From Membranipora membranacea (taxonomy: Eukaryota > Bryozoa > Gymnolaemata > Cheilostomatida > Membraniporidae), in assembly GCA_914767715.1 (NCBI GenBank), contig OU612073.1, forward strand, positions 14,694,001 through 14,758,000: a stretch of 64,000 nucleotides of DNA. Reading direction: 5' to 3'. Position 1 is the stretch's first letter; each line of letters opens with the position of its first letter. Position numbers and translations under genes: made by a program. The notes under the pieces were generated by a model that did no database searches, was not told where the DNA came from, and saw only the letters and a program-made list of their open reading frames with translations. Shown piece by piece: positions 12,733-24,613 of this stretch.

Positions 12733-13146
12733 TCATTCTGTTCTGTTCTGGCTTGGTTCTCTGTGTATAATGAAAGAACTAGGGTCCTCTACTATCATAG
12801 TTGGTCTAGCCCTTGGTGGAGGTGGAGGTGTGTTGTTGTCGAGGCCAAGTGAAGAATCTACAAAACAGCAATTAAAGAAGTCTCTTACCACCGTAGCTAT
12901 GAAAGTTTTAATAATAAAGTTTCACTTTAAAAATGTGCACAATACTAGATGGATCAGTGGCTACAGAAGTATAACGAGGTTGTGGCCTTATGTTTTCTTT
13001 CAATAACAAACGCTGAACGATAATAAAAATCTTCAGCACTACAAATGTTTCATGAATTTACCTTCCTGGCACCAAGCACCATTAATAGCAATGGACATTA
13101 CCATAGCTACTGACATGCATTCTGACGGTGAAGGCGTAAACAGCAT
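12733..13146 (-). CDS. M3: short secreted peptide, exon B fused to exon C
   Basis: Coding exons are 13146-13062 and 12857-12733, together exactly 70 codons with stop (69 aa). The signal segment is MLFTPSPSECMSVAMVMSIA then INGAWCQE; the mature part is DSSLGLDNNTPPPPPRARPT, then MIVEDPSSFIIHREP and SQNRTE. After REP the sequence jumps from the middle of exon B to exon C-like sequence (AACAGAACAGAATGATC). A deletion therefore removed the Arg-rich tail and intron while the frame stayed open. The TATA box lies only 34 bp before the ATG because exon 1 and intron 1 are also deleted. It could be an active minigene or a fresh pseudogene. Confidence 0.5.
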
Positions 13147-13171
13147 CGTATTTGTCTACCTGGAAGCTGAA

Positions 13172-13431
13172 ATTTATATAGTAATTGGCCACCCGATTGG
13201 TTTTCCCAGCAAAGCATTAAAAGTCTGTGAGAGTACAAACCTGAAGAAATTTATTGCCCTATCAGCCAATCAGAAGGCCAACATATATCACATTAATGTG
13301 TTTTCCTCAAGATTAAGAAATCTGCTCATGAGAAAAAGACTGTTAAACTGATTGGAATTATTTGTACAGGATCTATGTGTACAACTTACGATAGATATTC
13401 TATTATTGCAGGATCAAATATTCTGACGTCA
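13172..13431 (-). promoter_or_regulatory. M3 promoter module
   Basis: Complete module on minus: TGACGTCA at 13424-13431, the perfect palindrome CACATTAATGTG at 13289-13300, a CCAAT box near 13266-13270 and TATATAAAT (as ATTTATATA) at 13172-13180. The start codon is at 13146, so transcription starting about 30 bp after TATA would leave almost no leader. Confidence 0.7.
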
Positions 13432-13904
13432 GAATGTGTGCTGTCATCATGAAGTAACCTTAGTCAAAACTTGGTTAAGATCATTAATGATATCAATGAT
13501 GTCAGTTAAATTGCATTATCCTCTAGTACAAACTTATTTCCCAATCGAAAATGCTTTGCGATCGCTGGCAAAGCCTATGAATGCTTCATGTAATTAAATA
13601 GAGTTAGGGTTACTTCTGAATATTCTATATCAATGTTGATATATAAGTAAATGATCTAACCTAATTCGGAAATTCTAAAACGTTCAAAAGTGCTGTGTAA
13701 TATGAAATGCAACCTAGATGTTACGCTCGGCCAGTGCAAAATAGTTTCTCAATGATCACCGAATAGATATCACCAAGATTTTCCAAGCAATTACTTTTCA
13801 TCTTGACATGTAGTTAAGACTAGAAATGCAAAAGCCCAATTATTGTAACTTGGTATAAACTGGTATAATCAACAAGCTCCTTTGTTTGATAGGGTGACTG
13901 ATTA

Positions 13905-14690
13905 TAACTTTTTAATTAAATCAGAAGGCCCACCTCAGTTGAAGACTAAGTAACAATGGTGACTTGAGGGACCGTCTTGATGGAGCCAGAATGCTCTCAA
14001 ATTCCAGGTGGGTCTGACATTCTTTGGGTACCCAATACCTCATAAACCTAAATGCTATCTAACCGCCTGAGCTTATTCCTTTTATATCTTAACTATTGAT
14101 TTAATTTTGTTAGTCTTGTCTGTATAGCGAACAACTCATGAGGAAGTGAAATAGTGGGAGTTGACATCATATGGAACGGGTTGGAACAGAGTCAATAGTC
14201 CCCAGAGTTGGTGGAACATCCCAACCAAACATTTGACAGCACAACTTAACGTTAAGTAACAAAAAGTTTCATATGAAATAGGTTTTAATTACCTTTTAAA
14301 CATCCTAATTGATTGGACAGAGATGACTCATATATCCATTGAATTAAGACAAACAATGTCATCATAACATCAGGACATCTGGCCCAGACAACTCTTCAAG
14401 TATCTCTTCAAGTTCAACTGCCACTATTTCACTTTCATATGATTGTATGACAAACAACCCTATAAAATTGAATTCAATAATTAAGATAGAAAAAGAAGAA
14501 GCTCAGTTGGCTAGCTAGCAAGTCTGCCACCGAACACTCAAGTGCGGGAGGTATTGGGTTCCCATGGAACGCTCAGATCTGCCTTTAGATTGAGGGTAAC
14601 TTGGCATAATCATGACGGTATCTCAAAGAACCATCATTTCTCAGTCTTCAGCTGAGGTGGGCGGCTTGAATATAAATGTCATTAAGTAGG
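13905..14690. repeat. Head-to-head tRNA-like repeats upstream of P3
   Basis: Two related arms of about 180 bp face each other: 14505-14690 on plus and about 13905-14075 on minus. The plus arm begins AGCTCAGTTGGCTAGCTAGC, which fits a tRNA A box, and has GGGTTCCCATGG in B-box position, so it looks like an old tRNA-derived SINE. Related arms occur at 18766-18935 and 19366-19551, at 42468-42650 and 43060-43235, at 36045-36190 and at 60885-61050. The 400 bp between the arms shows no gene. Confidence 0.55.
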
Positions 14691-14720
14691 TTTAATCAGG
14701 TTGCAATAAATAAGTTTTGG

Positions 14721-15381
14721 ACTCGTCACATGACGACAGCAGACCTCCACCTCCACCAAGGGCTAGACCAACTATGATTGTTGAGGACCCCAATACTTTC
14801 ATTGAACAAAGAGTACCAAATCTTCAAAACACTCCAATCGGCACTAATCTAGAAAATGCACAAATTCCACTGCCGTCAGTTATTCTCCCGACTTCTCAAA
14901 TTACGAAGGATCCAACAGCTTTTCGTGCTCCATCAGTACGGAGAATAATTGCAGAGGCAACTGCAGCAAGGCAAAGACAAGGCCAAGCTGTTAGGCGAAG
15001 GTGAGATACATATTGGTTACTTCCTTCAAGTGTATTCTGTTTGATGATGAAACTGAAATTCAGAATTAATTCGCTCGGTTAGGGCTTTGCAAAACTGAGT
15101 TTGAGTTTATTTATCCAATCGTTTTAATTGGTCGATATCTATTGAGGTACACGCGGCATGTCAAGGGTCATCTTATGCATAAAGAAATTCTCAATATACC
15201 CACAACAGTTCAAATTATCAATAGCATGTCTCTCACTTAGAGGTCAAATATGGAAGAGAATATTCAAATTTTTTCTAGATGTGGAAACAGACCATGTAGA
15301 AACCAAAATAGTAAACAGAATAACAATGTACAGAAAAGTGGAAGAGGATCATCCAGAAATAACAACAGAAATGGAGTATAA
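14721..15381 (+). pseudogene. P3: exons B and C without 5' part
   Basis: Exon B (14721-15000) is open from DSSHDDSRPPPPPRARPT through IPLPSVILPTSQ to QAVRRR. Exon C (15279-15381) follows TTTTCTAG and gives CGNRPCRNQNSKQNNNVQKS, then GRGSSRNNNRNGV and a stop. The joint AG/A is phase 2 and in frame. However, the acceptor before exon B reads TTTTGG instead of TTGTAG, there is no ATG, and no signal exon or family promoter exists in the 1.2 kb before it. The break lies exactly at the exon edge, against a repeat. AATAAA is at 15896-15901. Coding capacity survives but I see no way to express it as a secreted protein. Confidence 0.65.
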
Positions 15382-16103
15382 AATATCCAGTCGCAGGAAG
15401 ATGCAAAGAAAAATGATCTGGTCTCGACTGAAAACTTGTATATTCTATGACATGTATTCAGTCGCCTGGTCACTGATAGTTCATATGGAAGACATCAAAT
15501 TGTGCTCAGATCATTTAGTTATTGGATTTTCAGACTTTAAGTCAGATGCCTTTGTCCAATGAGCACTGCTTCAAACTAAATATACCATAAATTCCAAGTC
15601 AGCAAATAGTTTTAGTCACATATTATACTAGCACAGTCTACTGAAATATAATTTAGTATACTAAGATTATATTATTTTTACAGTTTAATACATTCTATTC
15701 ATTGATGTTGGTATAGTATGTTGAGGGAACAGTCAATGGTGTGAATTATTTTCCTCATTTTTCCGGAGATAATTATTAGTTTCATATAATCTATATGGAC
15801 AACATCTGACCAGGATGATATTGGCTGCCAAATAAAATAGTGTCTATATATATGATAGAAAACTCTTGCATACTGACCCTGAATTGCTTCAGACCAATAA
15901 AGAATTAGAAAAAGCCTATTCCAGGTATATCATTTTCTAACAATCCAAATTCACGCAGGCTGGAAATTCAGCGCTCAATTTCTCACTTTTATTGTTCTCC
16001 ATGAAGAATGTGGGACATTCGGAACTAATAACTGAGTCTATACAGCCTGTGTTTGTACGGAATCATTGGCAATGTCTAGCGTGCAGTGGTGTCTTTTGAG
16101 AAA

Positions 16104-17040
16104 TTAGAATAGAATATCTTTTGAATGTAAATCTTCAAACAAAATTGGTTTAACAGACCATTTTGATCCTTCAAAACTCAGATTGCAAGGGTCCCTAAGT
16201 GTGTGTGAGGGATGTCTGGAACAAATTTTAACACCTTTTAAAATGTGATTTACATTTTGGTATTTATTTCTATTGTGTATTGTGTATTGAAAACAATTTT
16301 CACTCTTGTAATTATGATTTAATATATAGTGCATATCTCCTGTTTTTGTCTTACTTATCTTACTCTCTTCTGGTCACTCAATGAACAAAATATATACAAA
16401 AATATCAACTCGATGCAGTATGGTCTTACTCTCTGTATTTGTACATTACAATTTATTGATCAGCTCTGAAATGAAACGTTGGTCGGTTGATGGTGATGTG
16501 TGTCCGAAGGCTCCTAGGGAATGTGTTAAGGCAGTATTTGGGCCATATGCATGTACCCTGATCATCTCTAATAAAATAAAAACAATTACATAGTTGGCTT
16601 TATAACACACCCTTCTCCATCCATCGTTTTGTTTGGAACTCATGCTATGTATCATTTGGAACTACTTGCAGTTTTTTTTGTAATGTGATAAACCTTAAAG
16701 TTTAGTTGTAGATAAGTAGAACATACCATCATAGAAAATGCCCGGCTGATAATTGTGTTTAATTTTAATTAGTTCAAGTTTATTGTTGCATCCAATATCA
16801 TGGTGTTGATAAAAGTGAGTGCTTGCAATGTTGGGTAAAAAATTAATAAATTAGAGCGAAGATTATTAAATTGAGTCATAAAAATGATTTGGCACATATT
16901 GGGACCTACCTAGCACTTACATGAATCATAAGAACCTGAAATTGGTGGGAATTCCAGAAAGTTGCATTGTGGGATATTCATTAACATCCCATGTAGCAAT
17001 GTATTCATGTTTGGCTTAATTTTCTTGGTAAGCTACGGGC
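16104..17040. other. Intergenic flank, no gene seen
   Basis: The 3' flank between P3 and M4. Parts (16210-16330 and 16800-16860) match the reverse complement of 45.5-46.1 kb. Short open frames exist on both strands but share no splice sites or composition with the family. Confidence 0.5.
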
Positions 17041-17052
17041 ACAATATGTATC

Positions 17053-17605
17053 TCACCTTCGCCTAACAGCTTTCCCATGTCTCCTCTTCGCTGCTGTTGC
17101 CGCTGCAACTATTCTCCTTGCTGAGGGAGCACGAAGAGCTGTTGGATCCGTCTGAATCTGAGAAGTCGGTAGAATAACTTGCGGCAGTGGAACTTGTGGA
17201 TTTTGTATATTACTGCCAACAGGATGAAGGTTTGGTACTCTATCTATATTGAAAGTACTGGGCTCAACTATCATAGTTGGTATGACCCTTGGTGGAGGTG
17301 GAGGTCTGTTGTTGTCAAGGCCAAGTGAAGAGTCTACAAAACAGCAATGAAATACGTTTTGTACCACCATAGCCGTGAAAGTTTTAACAATTCAGTTTTT
17401 CTCTCAACATGTCCACCTGCCTAGATAGATCAGTGGTTACAGAGCCTTACATTTTCATCTCATAACAAACGCTAAATGAAAATAACAATCTTCAGTACAG
17501 CAAAAGTATCATGGACTTACCTTCCTGGCATTGAGCACCAATAATGACATTGAGCATTGCTATAGCTACTAACATACATTCTGAAGGTGAAGGCGTAAAC
17601 ATCAT
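17053..17605 (-). CDS. M4: secreted Pro/Arg-rich protein
   Basis: Coding exons are 17605-17521 and 17333-17053, giving 121 aa in frame. The signal segment MMFTPSPSECMLVAIAMLNV then IIGAQCQE is identical in protein to that of P6. Exon B codes DSSLGLDNNRPPPPPRVIPT, VPLPQVILPTSQIQTDP and a strongly basic Ala-rich tail, RRIVAAATAAKRRHGKAVRR plus a final R. The last Arg codon and TGA overlap the donor AAG/GTGAGA. Exon C should lie beyond it, but about 430 bp containing it are missing compared with P6, so this gene very likely ends in RRR. The tail (residues about 98-121) could form a cationic amphipathic helix. Exon 1 is about 17990-17944. Confidence 0.7.
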
Positions 17606-17943
17606 CTTATTTCTCTACCTGGAATAATAGACATCATTTATGAATAGATTTAATGGATCTGACAATAGTTCATGAAATCTTATTTTTGGTATCTATTCTT
17701 ATATGAGAACATTAGATTGCCTCTCATTTCTTAGCCACCAAGACACCTAGAAAGATTGGATAGAGCTTTCAGTGTAGTCTAGTCTAGTCTGAGGCCCCCG
17801 TCCACCCAAGCGCTTTCACTCAAGGCTCTGGTTTGTATACTACTATAACCATTGACATATCTGTTTTCAGCATCCCTGTGGAAACATTGGAATGAAATAA
17901 ATATATACTATTGAATTATAAAAGAGACAGAAAATAAACTTAC

Positions 17944-18275
17944 AATTTTTGTGTGTGAAGTTTCAGTTTTGGTATCAGCTTGCTTGTGTTTTAATAAACC
18001 AACAGCCGAGATTTATATAGTAGTAGGCCACCCAATTACTCTCACCACAAAACCATTAGGCGTCTGTTGTGATAGTACAGACCGGAATAAATTTATTGCC
18101 CTATCGACCAATCAGAAGGCAAACATATATCAAATTTATGTTTTTTGCTCAAGATTAAGAAATCGGTGTTTGAGACAACAGACGTAATATCGTTTGAAAT
18201 TATTTAAACAGGATATAAGCGTAAAACTTACAAAAACACATTTTATTACTCCAGAATCAAACTATTTTGACGTCA
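17944..18275 (-). promoter_or_regulatory. M4 promoter and non-coding exon 1
   Basis: TGACGTCA at 18268-18275, the TTCTTAATCTTGAGC block at about 18147-18163, a weakened palindrome (AACATAAATTTG), a CCAAT box at about 18107-18111 and TATATAAAT (as ATTTATATA) at 18011-18019. Leader exon 1 ends at 17944 before the donor GTAAGT. It mirrors the P6 promoter base for base over most of its length. Confidence 0.75.
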
Positions 18276-18309
18276 CAATGTGTGCTTTGATCATGAAATA
18301 ACCTAAGGC

Positions 18310-21055
18310 AAAACTTGGTTAAGATCATTAATGATATCAATGATGTCAGTTAAATTGCATTATCCTCTAGTACAAACTTATTTCCCAATCGAAAATGCTT
18401 TGCGATCGCTGGCAAAGCCTATGAATGCTTCATGTAATTAAATAGAGTTAGGGTTACTTCTGAATATTCTATATCAATGTTGATATATAAGTGAATGATC
18501 TAACCTAATTCGGAAATTCTAAAACGTTCAAAAGTGCTGTGTAATATGAAATGTAACCTAGATGTTACGCTCGGCCAGTGCAAAATAGTTTCTCAATGAT
18601 CACCGAATAGATATCACCAAGATTTTCCAAGCAATTACTTTTAATTCTTGACATGTAGTTAAGACTAGAAATGCAAAAGCCCGATTATTGTAACTTGGCA
18701 TAAACTGGTATAATCAACAAGCTCCTTTGTTTGATAGAGTGACTGATTATAACTTTTTAATTAAATCAGAAGGCCCACCTCAGTTGAAGACTGAGTAACA
18801 ATGGTGACTTGAGGGACCGTCTTGATGGAGCCAAAATGCTCTCAAATTCCAGGTGGGTCTGACATTCTTTGGGTACCCAATACCTCATAAACCTAAATGT
18901 TGGATGACAGGTTTGCTATCTAACCGCCTGAGCTTATTCCTTTTATATCTTAACTATTGATTTAATTTTGTTAGTCTTGTCTGTATAGCGAACAACTCAT
19001 GAGGAAGTGAAATAGTGGGAGTTGACATGATATGGAACGGGTTGGAACAGTGTCAATAGTTCCCAGAGTTGGTGGAACATCCCAACCAAACATTTGACAG
19101 CACAACTTAACATTAAGTAACAAAAAGTTTCATATGAAATAGGTTTTAATTACCTTTTAAACATCCTAATTGATTGGACAGAGATGACTCATATATCCAT
19201 TGAATTAAGACAAACAATGTCATCATAACATCAGGACATCTGGCCCAGACAACTCTTCAAGTATCTCTTCAAGTTCAACTGCCACTATTTCACTTTCATA
19301 TGATTGTATGACAAACAACCCTGTAAAATTGAATTCAATAATTAAGATAGAAAAAGAAGAAGCTCAGTTGGCTAGCTAGCAAGTCTGCCACCGAACACTC
19401 AAGTGCGGGAGGTATTGGGTTCCCATGGAACGCTCAGATCTGCCTTTAGATTGAGGGTAACTTGGCATAATCATGACGGTATCTCAAAGAACCATCATTT
19501 CTCAGTCTTCAGCTGAGGTGGGCGGCTTGAATATAAATGTCATTAAGTAGGTTTAATCAGGTTGCAATAATTTAGTTTTGGACTCGTCACAACACAACAG
19601 CAGACCTCCACCTCCACCAAGGGCTAGACCAACTATGATTGTTGAGGACCCCAATACTTTCATTGAACAAAGAGTACCAAATCTTCAAAACACTCCTGTC
19701 GGCACTAATCTAGAAAATGCACAAATTCCACTGCCGTCAGTTATTCTCCCGACTTCTCAAATTACGAAGGATCCAACAGCTTTTCGTGCTCCATCAGTAC
19801 GGAGAATAATTGCAGAGGCAACTGCAGCAATGCAAAGACAAGGCCAAGCTGTTAGGCGAAGGTGAGATACATATAGGTTACTTCCTTCAAGTGTATTCTG
19901 TTTGATGATGAAACTGAAATTCAGAATTAATTCGCTCGGTTAGGGCTTTGCAAAACTGAGTTTGAGTTTATTTATCCGATCGTTTTAATTGGTCGATATC
20001 TATTGAGGTACACGCGGCATGTCAAGGGTCATCTTATGCATAAAGAAATTCTAATTTATGCCCACAACAGTTCAAATTATCAATAGCATGTCTCTCACTT
20101 AGAAGTCAAGTATGGAAGAGAATATTCAAATTGTTTCTAGATGTGGGAACAGACCATGTAGAAACCAAAATACTCAACAGAATAACAATATACAGAAAAG
20201 TGGAAGAGGATCATCCAGAAATAACAACAGAAATGGAGCATAAAATATCCAGTGGCAGGAAGATGCAAAGAAAAATGATCTGGTCTCGACTGAAAACTTG
20301 TATATTCTATGACATCTATTCAGTCGCCTGGTCACTGATAGTTCATATGGAAGACATCAAATTGTGCTCAGATTTTTTAGTTATTGGATTTTCAGACTTT
20401 AAGTCAGATGCCTTTGTCTAATGAGCACTGCTTCAAACTAAATATACCATAAATTCCAAGTCAGCAAATAGTTTTAGTCACATATTATACTAGCAGAGTC
20501 TACTTAAATATAATTTAGTATACTAAGATTATATTCTTTTTACAGTTTAATACATTCTATTCATTGATGTTGGTATAGTATGTTGAGGGAACAGTCAATG
20601 GTGTGAATTATTTTCCTCATTTTTCCGGAGATAATTATTAGTTTCATATAATCTATATGGACAACATCTGACCAGGATGATATTGGCTGCCAAATAAAAT
20701 AGTGTCTATATATATGATAGAAAACTCTTGCATACTGACCCTGAATTGCTTCAGACCAATAAAGAATTAGAAAAAGCCTATTCCAGGTATATCATTTTCT
20801 AACAACCCAAATTCACGCAGGCTGGAAATTCAGCGCTCAATTTCTCACTTTTATTGTTCTCCAGGAAGAATGTGGGACATTCGGAACTAATAACTGAGTC
20901 TATACAGCCTGTTTTTGTACGGAATCATTGGCAATGTCTAGCGTGCAGTGGTGTCTTTTGAGAAATTAGAATAGAATATCTTTTGAATGTAAATCTTCAA
21001 ACCACATTGGTTTTACATACAATTTTGATCCTTCAAAACTCAGATTGCAAGGCTC
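18310..21055. repeat. 2.7-kb tandem block, copy 2
   Basis: Tandem partner of 13460-16200, carrying P4. It ends just before the start of the second large duplication at 21275. The stretch 21055-21275 has no visible gene. Confidence 0.85.
19582..20243 (+). pseudogene. P4: exons B and C without 5' part
   Basis: Tandem twin of P3. Exon B (19582-19861) reads DSSQHNSRPPPPPRARPT, as in M5, to QAVRRR with donor GAAG/GTGAGA. Exon C (20141-20243) reads CGNRPCRNQNTQQNNNIQKS, then GRGSSRNNNRNGA. The acceptor is again GG instead of AG, and no signal exon or promoter precedes it. AATAAA is at 20758-20763. Confidence 0.65.
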
Positions 21056-22789
21056 CTCACATCACTTAGGATAACAAACACCTCTCTCTATAGCAAATAT
21101 GATTGAGAATAACTCTGCGTATTACAATAAAGAACACATCATATCCTACTGATTTTTTTGTGATAGCAATATTTCAGTAGTTTCATAGATCCATTTTACA
21201 TTCAAAATGCCGAGTATGTCTGACTTTTTTCAGCGCTGCAGGATAAATGTTTATACAAAAGTACTGAGGTGATTTCATATTGATTTTCTTGAGATGTACT
21301 TCAGGTTGATTGATGATTACTTATTGATCGATGTGAATATGTTGAAAATGTATATATTTGATCTGATTCATATAATCAAAATTTGGTGTTGTCATAAAAA
21401 TTAATTATAAATAAATTTGAAAATCAATACAAATAATCAATTTACCGAACTTTACAAACAGACTTTTGCTAGCAAGAGCTGTGTGGTGAGGGATCCTAGC
21501 TTTACTGCTGCTTGCACGGCGGGTCGTCTCGATAGCTTGTTTTGGCAGTAGTTGATGCATGCCATTTGTAGATCATCACAGAGTGGCTCGATGTTAGTGT
21601 CTCGGAGTCTTTCATCATAGTGGTTTAGCTCGGGACAGATGATCTTCAGCGCCAGTTTCTGTATCGTTTCTGTTTGTTTAGCTGATAATTTAAGTCTTCG
21701 TTTTATTGAAATTTCTCTTGATTGATCAGTTATCTGCCCGTATTATCACTTTATTTTTTGTGGGATTTACTTTTACTTGTGATTTTGTGATCCAAACACA
21801 AAACGCTTTGAAGCCTATGATCAAAGATTCAAGGAGGCTCCAGGATCCTAGAGGTTAGTTCAGGTATTTCTTGAAATTCAAATTTTGAATATTTTTCTAT
21901 AACATACGACCATTAATAGTATGCCATCTGAGACTTTAGGTGGGAACTCTCCACTTCTATCATTCATTTCGCTCTGGTTATCATATTTCACCCATAATGG
22001 TGTGTTGAGCTTTTTAAATTTTTTGATGATCATGCAAAACCTCATCTAGATTATTCTGATAATATGAATTAGGAAAGTAAAATCTAATTTCTTATATGAG
22101 GCAAAGATAAAGATAAATTTAGGTCTGGTGCTTAGGATTTTTCTATAGAAGCGCATTGATAAGAGGCGATTTTATCTACGAGATACCTCAATTATCACTT
22201 TCTCATGTATCACATACTTCCTGAAGAACAATCATGCCAGAAACTAGAGAGCTGAATGCCAAGGGTGCAGTCACTGTGTGAAGTTGATATTGGCTTATAG
22301 GAAAATAAAGGCCAGGAGTTGTCTTTATCTTATTATTTATTGGTCTTTAATACTGCAAATACAGAAGGCAACATGACTAGAATACATTAGAGTGTTAAAG
22401 CAGTATAATCTTGTATTGTATTGTATTATGGGAAAACTGTGCAAATATAATATAAGAACAACATTTTTTGCTGACTTGGAATGTTATGTATCTTTAGTAT
22501 GAAACAATGTCAATGTGACAAATTGCTGAAAATCAAACAATCACGAATTCTGAGTACGATCAGATCTTTAAACTATTAGTGGGCTGAACTCATTGGGAAT
22601 TCCAGAAAATTGCATTGTGGGATGCTAAACAACATCACAAATAGCAAATGTATTCATTTGTTGATATATACTCATGATTAATATAGTTTAATTTCATTAT
22701 ATAGGCTCCTGACACAACTGCTACATACAAGGTTCTTGCATAGATATCATTGACAGTATGATAAATTTTCTGTAGAAATTCAGTCCGGC

Positions 22790-24082
22790 TCAGATGGGTT
22801 TTCTTTGCACATTGCTGCCAGGAGGTGTTCTTGTTGGGTTTCTACATGGACTATTTCCAGATCTAGTAACAATATGAATTTTTTCTGTCATACCTGACTA
22901 CTAATTGTGAGAAATGACATTAATAATTCAAACTGCTGTGGGCATATTGAGGATCATTAAGTGCAATCTTGACCGAGAAAATGTGGTACTCACATCAATA
23001 GATGAAGACCAATTGCATCAATTCGAGAAAATAAATTTGAACTCAATTTTGCAAAGCCCTTACTGAGCATTATAGTTCTATTTTGCAGTTTTATTATCCA
23101 GAAGAACATACTTAAGAAGTAACCAATATGTATCTCACCTTTACCTAGCAGCTTGCCCTTGTCTTTGCCTTACGATTTGCCTTACTATTCCCTGTGCTGA
23201 TTGAGCAGCAACCTGAGAATTTGTTACAATTACTTGAGGCAGTTGCATATTGTGTTGATTTTCTAGCTTAGTGCCAACAGTAATGTTTTGAAGGTTTGGT
23301 TCTCTGTGCATAATGAAAGAACTTGGGAGCTCTACTATCATAGTTGGTCTAGCCCGCGGTGGAAGTGGAGGTCTGTTGTTGTCAAGGCCAAGTGAAGAGT
23401 CTACAAAACAGCAATTAAAGAAGTCTTTCACCACTAGCTATGAAAGTTATAATAATAAAGTTTCACTGTAAAGAATCATGAACTTACCTTCCTGGCATTG
23501 AGCACCATTGATGACAATGAGCATCACCATAGCTACTAGCATACATGCTGAAGGTGAAGGCGTAAATAGTTCACATAATCTTATTTTTGTATCTATCCTC
23601 TGTGCTGATTGAGCAGATTGTGCTGCTGGATCTGTCTGGGTCTGGGTAGTTGGTAGAATAACTTGCGGCAGTGCAATTTCTAGTTTTGAACCATCAGGAG
23701 TGTTTTGAAGAATCGGTACTCTATGTATAATGAAAGTACTGGGGTCCTCTATAATCATAGTTGGTCGAGGCTAAGTCTACAAAAGCACAAGAGTCTACAA
23801 AACAGTAATGAAAGAAATTTGCTACCACCATAGCCATGAAAGTTTTAATGATTCGGTTTTTCTCTTAAGATGTTCACCTGCCTAGATAGATCTGTGGTTA
23901 TAGGTGTGTGAAGAGGTTGTGGCCTTGCATTTTCATCTCATAACAAACACTGAATGATAACATAAATCTTCAGCACTGCAAAAGTGTCATCAAATTACCT
24001 CCTAATATTGAGCACCATTGACGGCAATGAGCATCACCCTAGCTACTAACATACATTCTGAAGGTGTAGGCTTAAACGTCAT
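22790..24082 (-). pseudogene. M1': decayed gene pair, copy 2
   Basis: Copy of M1. The first signal exon (24082-23999) has the same TAG. A degenerate exon B (23794 to about 23575) runs without a break into a second signal exon (about 23565-23488: SACMLVAMVMLIVINGAQCQ) that has lost its own acceptor and first ATG but keeps the donor GTAAGT. The second exon B (23400-23141) has RPPLPPRARPT and the same early TAA, and exon C is at 22862-22790. It shows the state before M1 lost its second signal exon. Confidence 0.75.
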
Positions 24083-24379
24083 CTTGTTTGAATACCTGGA
24101 AGGATATAAATTTTCATTTAGAATATATGCATAAAATGGATCAGTTCAGCTTTCAATGAATCGCTTTTCAGCTTTTTCTGAGCCCTCCCCCCCTCCCCCA
24201 AGCTCTTATCCCCCTAGCATTTGTTCACTATGACAATACTCAGTGTCATAAAACGCATGACTTTTTTGCTGAAAATGTTTTCTTTGAAAAAATTTCTCTG
24301 TTAACAGCATCCCAGTGGAATGAGATATGTGTGATATTAGATCGAAATATGTGACTGTAAATGAACTTGCTGAAGGTCA

Positions 24380-24613
24380 TTCAGCCTCAGTGAGAGTACA
24401 AACCTGAGTAAAAATTTATAGTACTCTCATCCAATCAGAGAGCCAACATATATCACTTTAATGTGTTTTGCAAAAGATTAAGAGACTATAAAACAAAATA
24501 TGGGGAATAATAATGATGTAATATTGTTTGAAATTGTTATATAGGATCTTAGCGTAAAATGAAACGCATTTAAACACCTTTTACTGTCTCAAGATCAAAC
24601 TATTCTGACGTCA
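24380..24613 (-). promoter_or_regulatory. Decayed promoter module of M1'
   Basis: TGACGTCA is intact at 24606-24613, with the CACTTTAATGTG and CCAAT elements near 24430-24465; the TATA box is missing, as in M1. Confidence 0.55.

Larger units (their letters stand above)
1..13160. repeat. Segmental duplication, copy 1
   Basis: This block is repeated at about 21275-34400 in the same orientation. Offsets drift from 21274 near the start to 21413 near 9.7 kb and 21240 near 13 kb, so only small indels separate the copies. Matching landmarks include the exon B pairs 1865/23141 and 9734/31147, the SINE at 7535/28946 and the M3 signal exon at 13062/34302. Base identity looks high, with scattered substitutions. 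Positions 1-1500 hold no gene that I can support; they are the 3' flank of M1. Confidence 0.9.
13460..16200. repeat. 2.7-kb tandem block, copy 1
   Basis: Repeated at about 18310-21055 with an offset of about 4.86 kb. It contains distal promoter sequence of a minus-strand family gene, two head-to-head tRNA-like repeats, and the 5'-truncated plus-strand exons B and C of P3. The copies are nearly identical; copy 2 has an extra 15 bp or so near 18900. Confidence 0.85.

Noticed and set aside
15158-15562. 134-aa frame over P3 exon C
   Set aside because: It runs through intron and exon C in a frame that breaks the conserved Cys/Arg codons.
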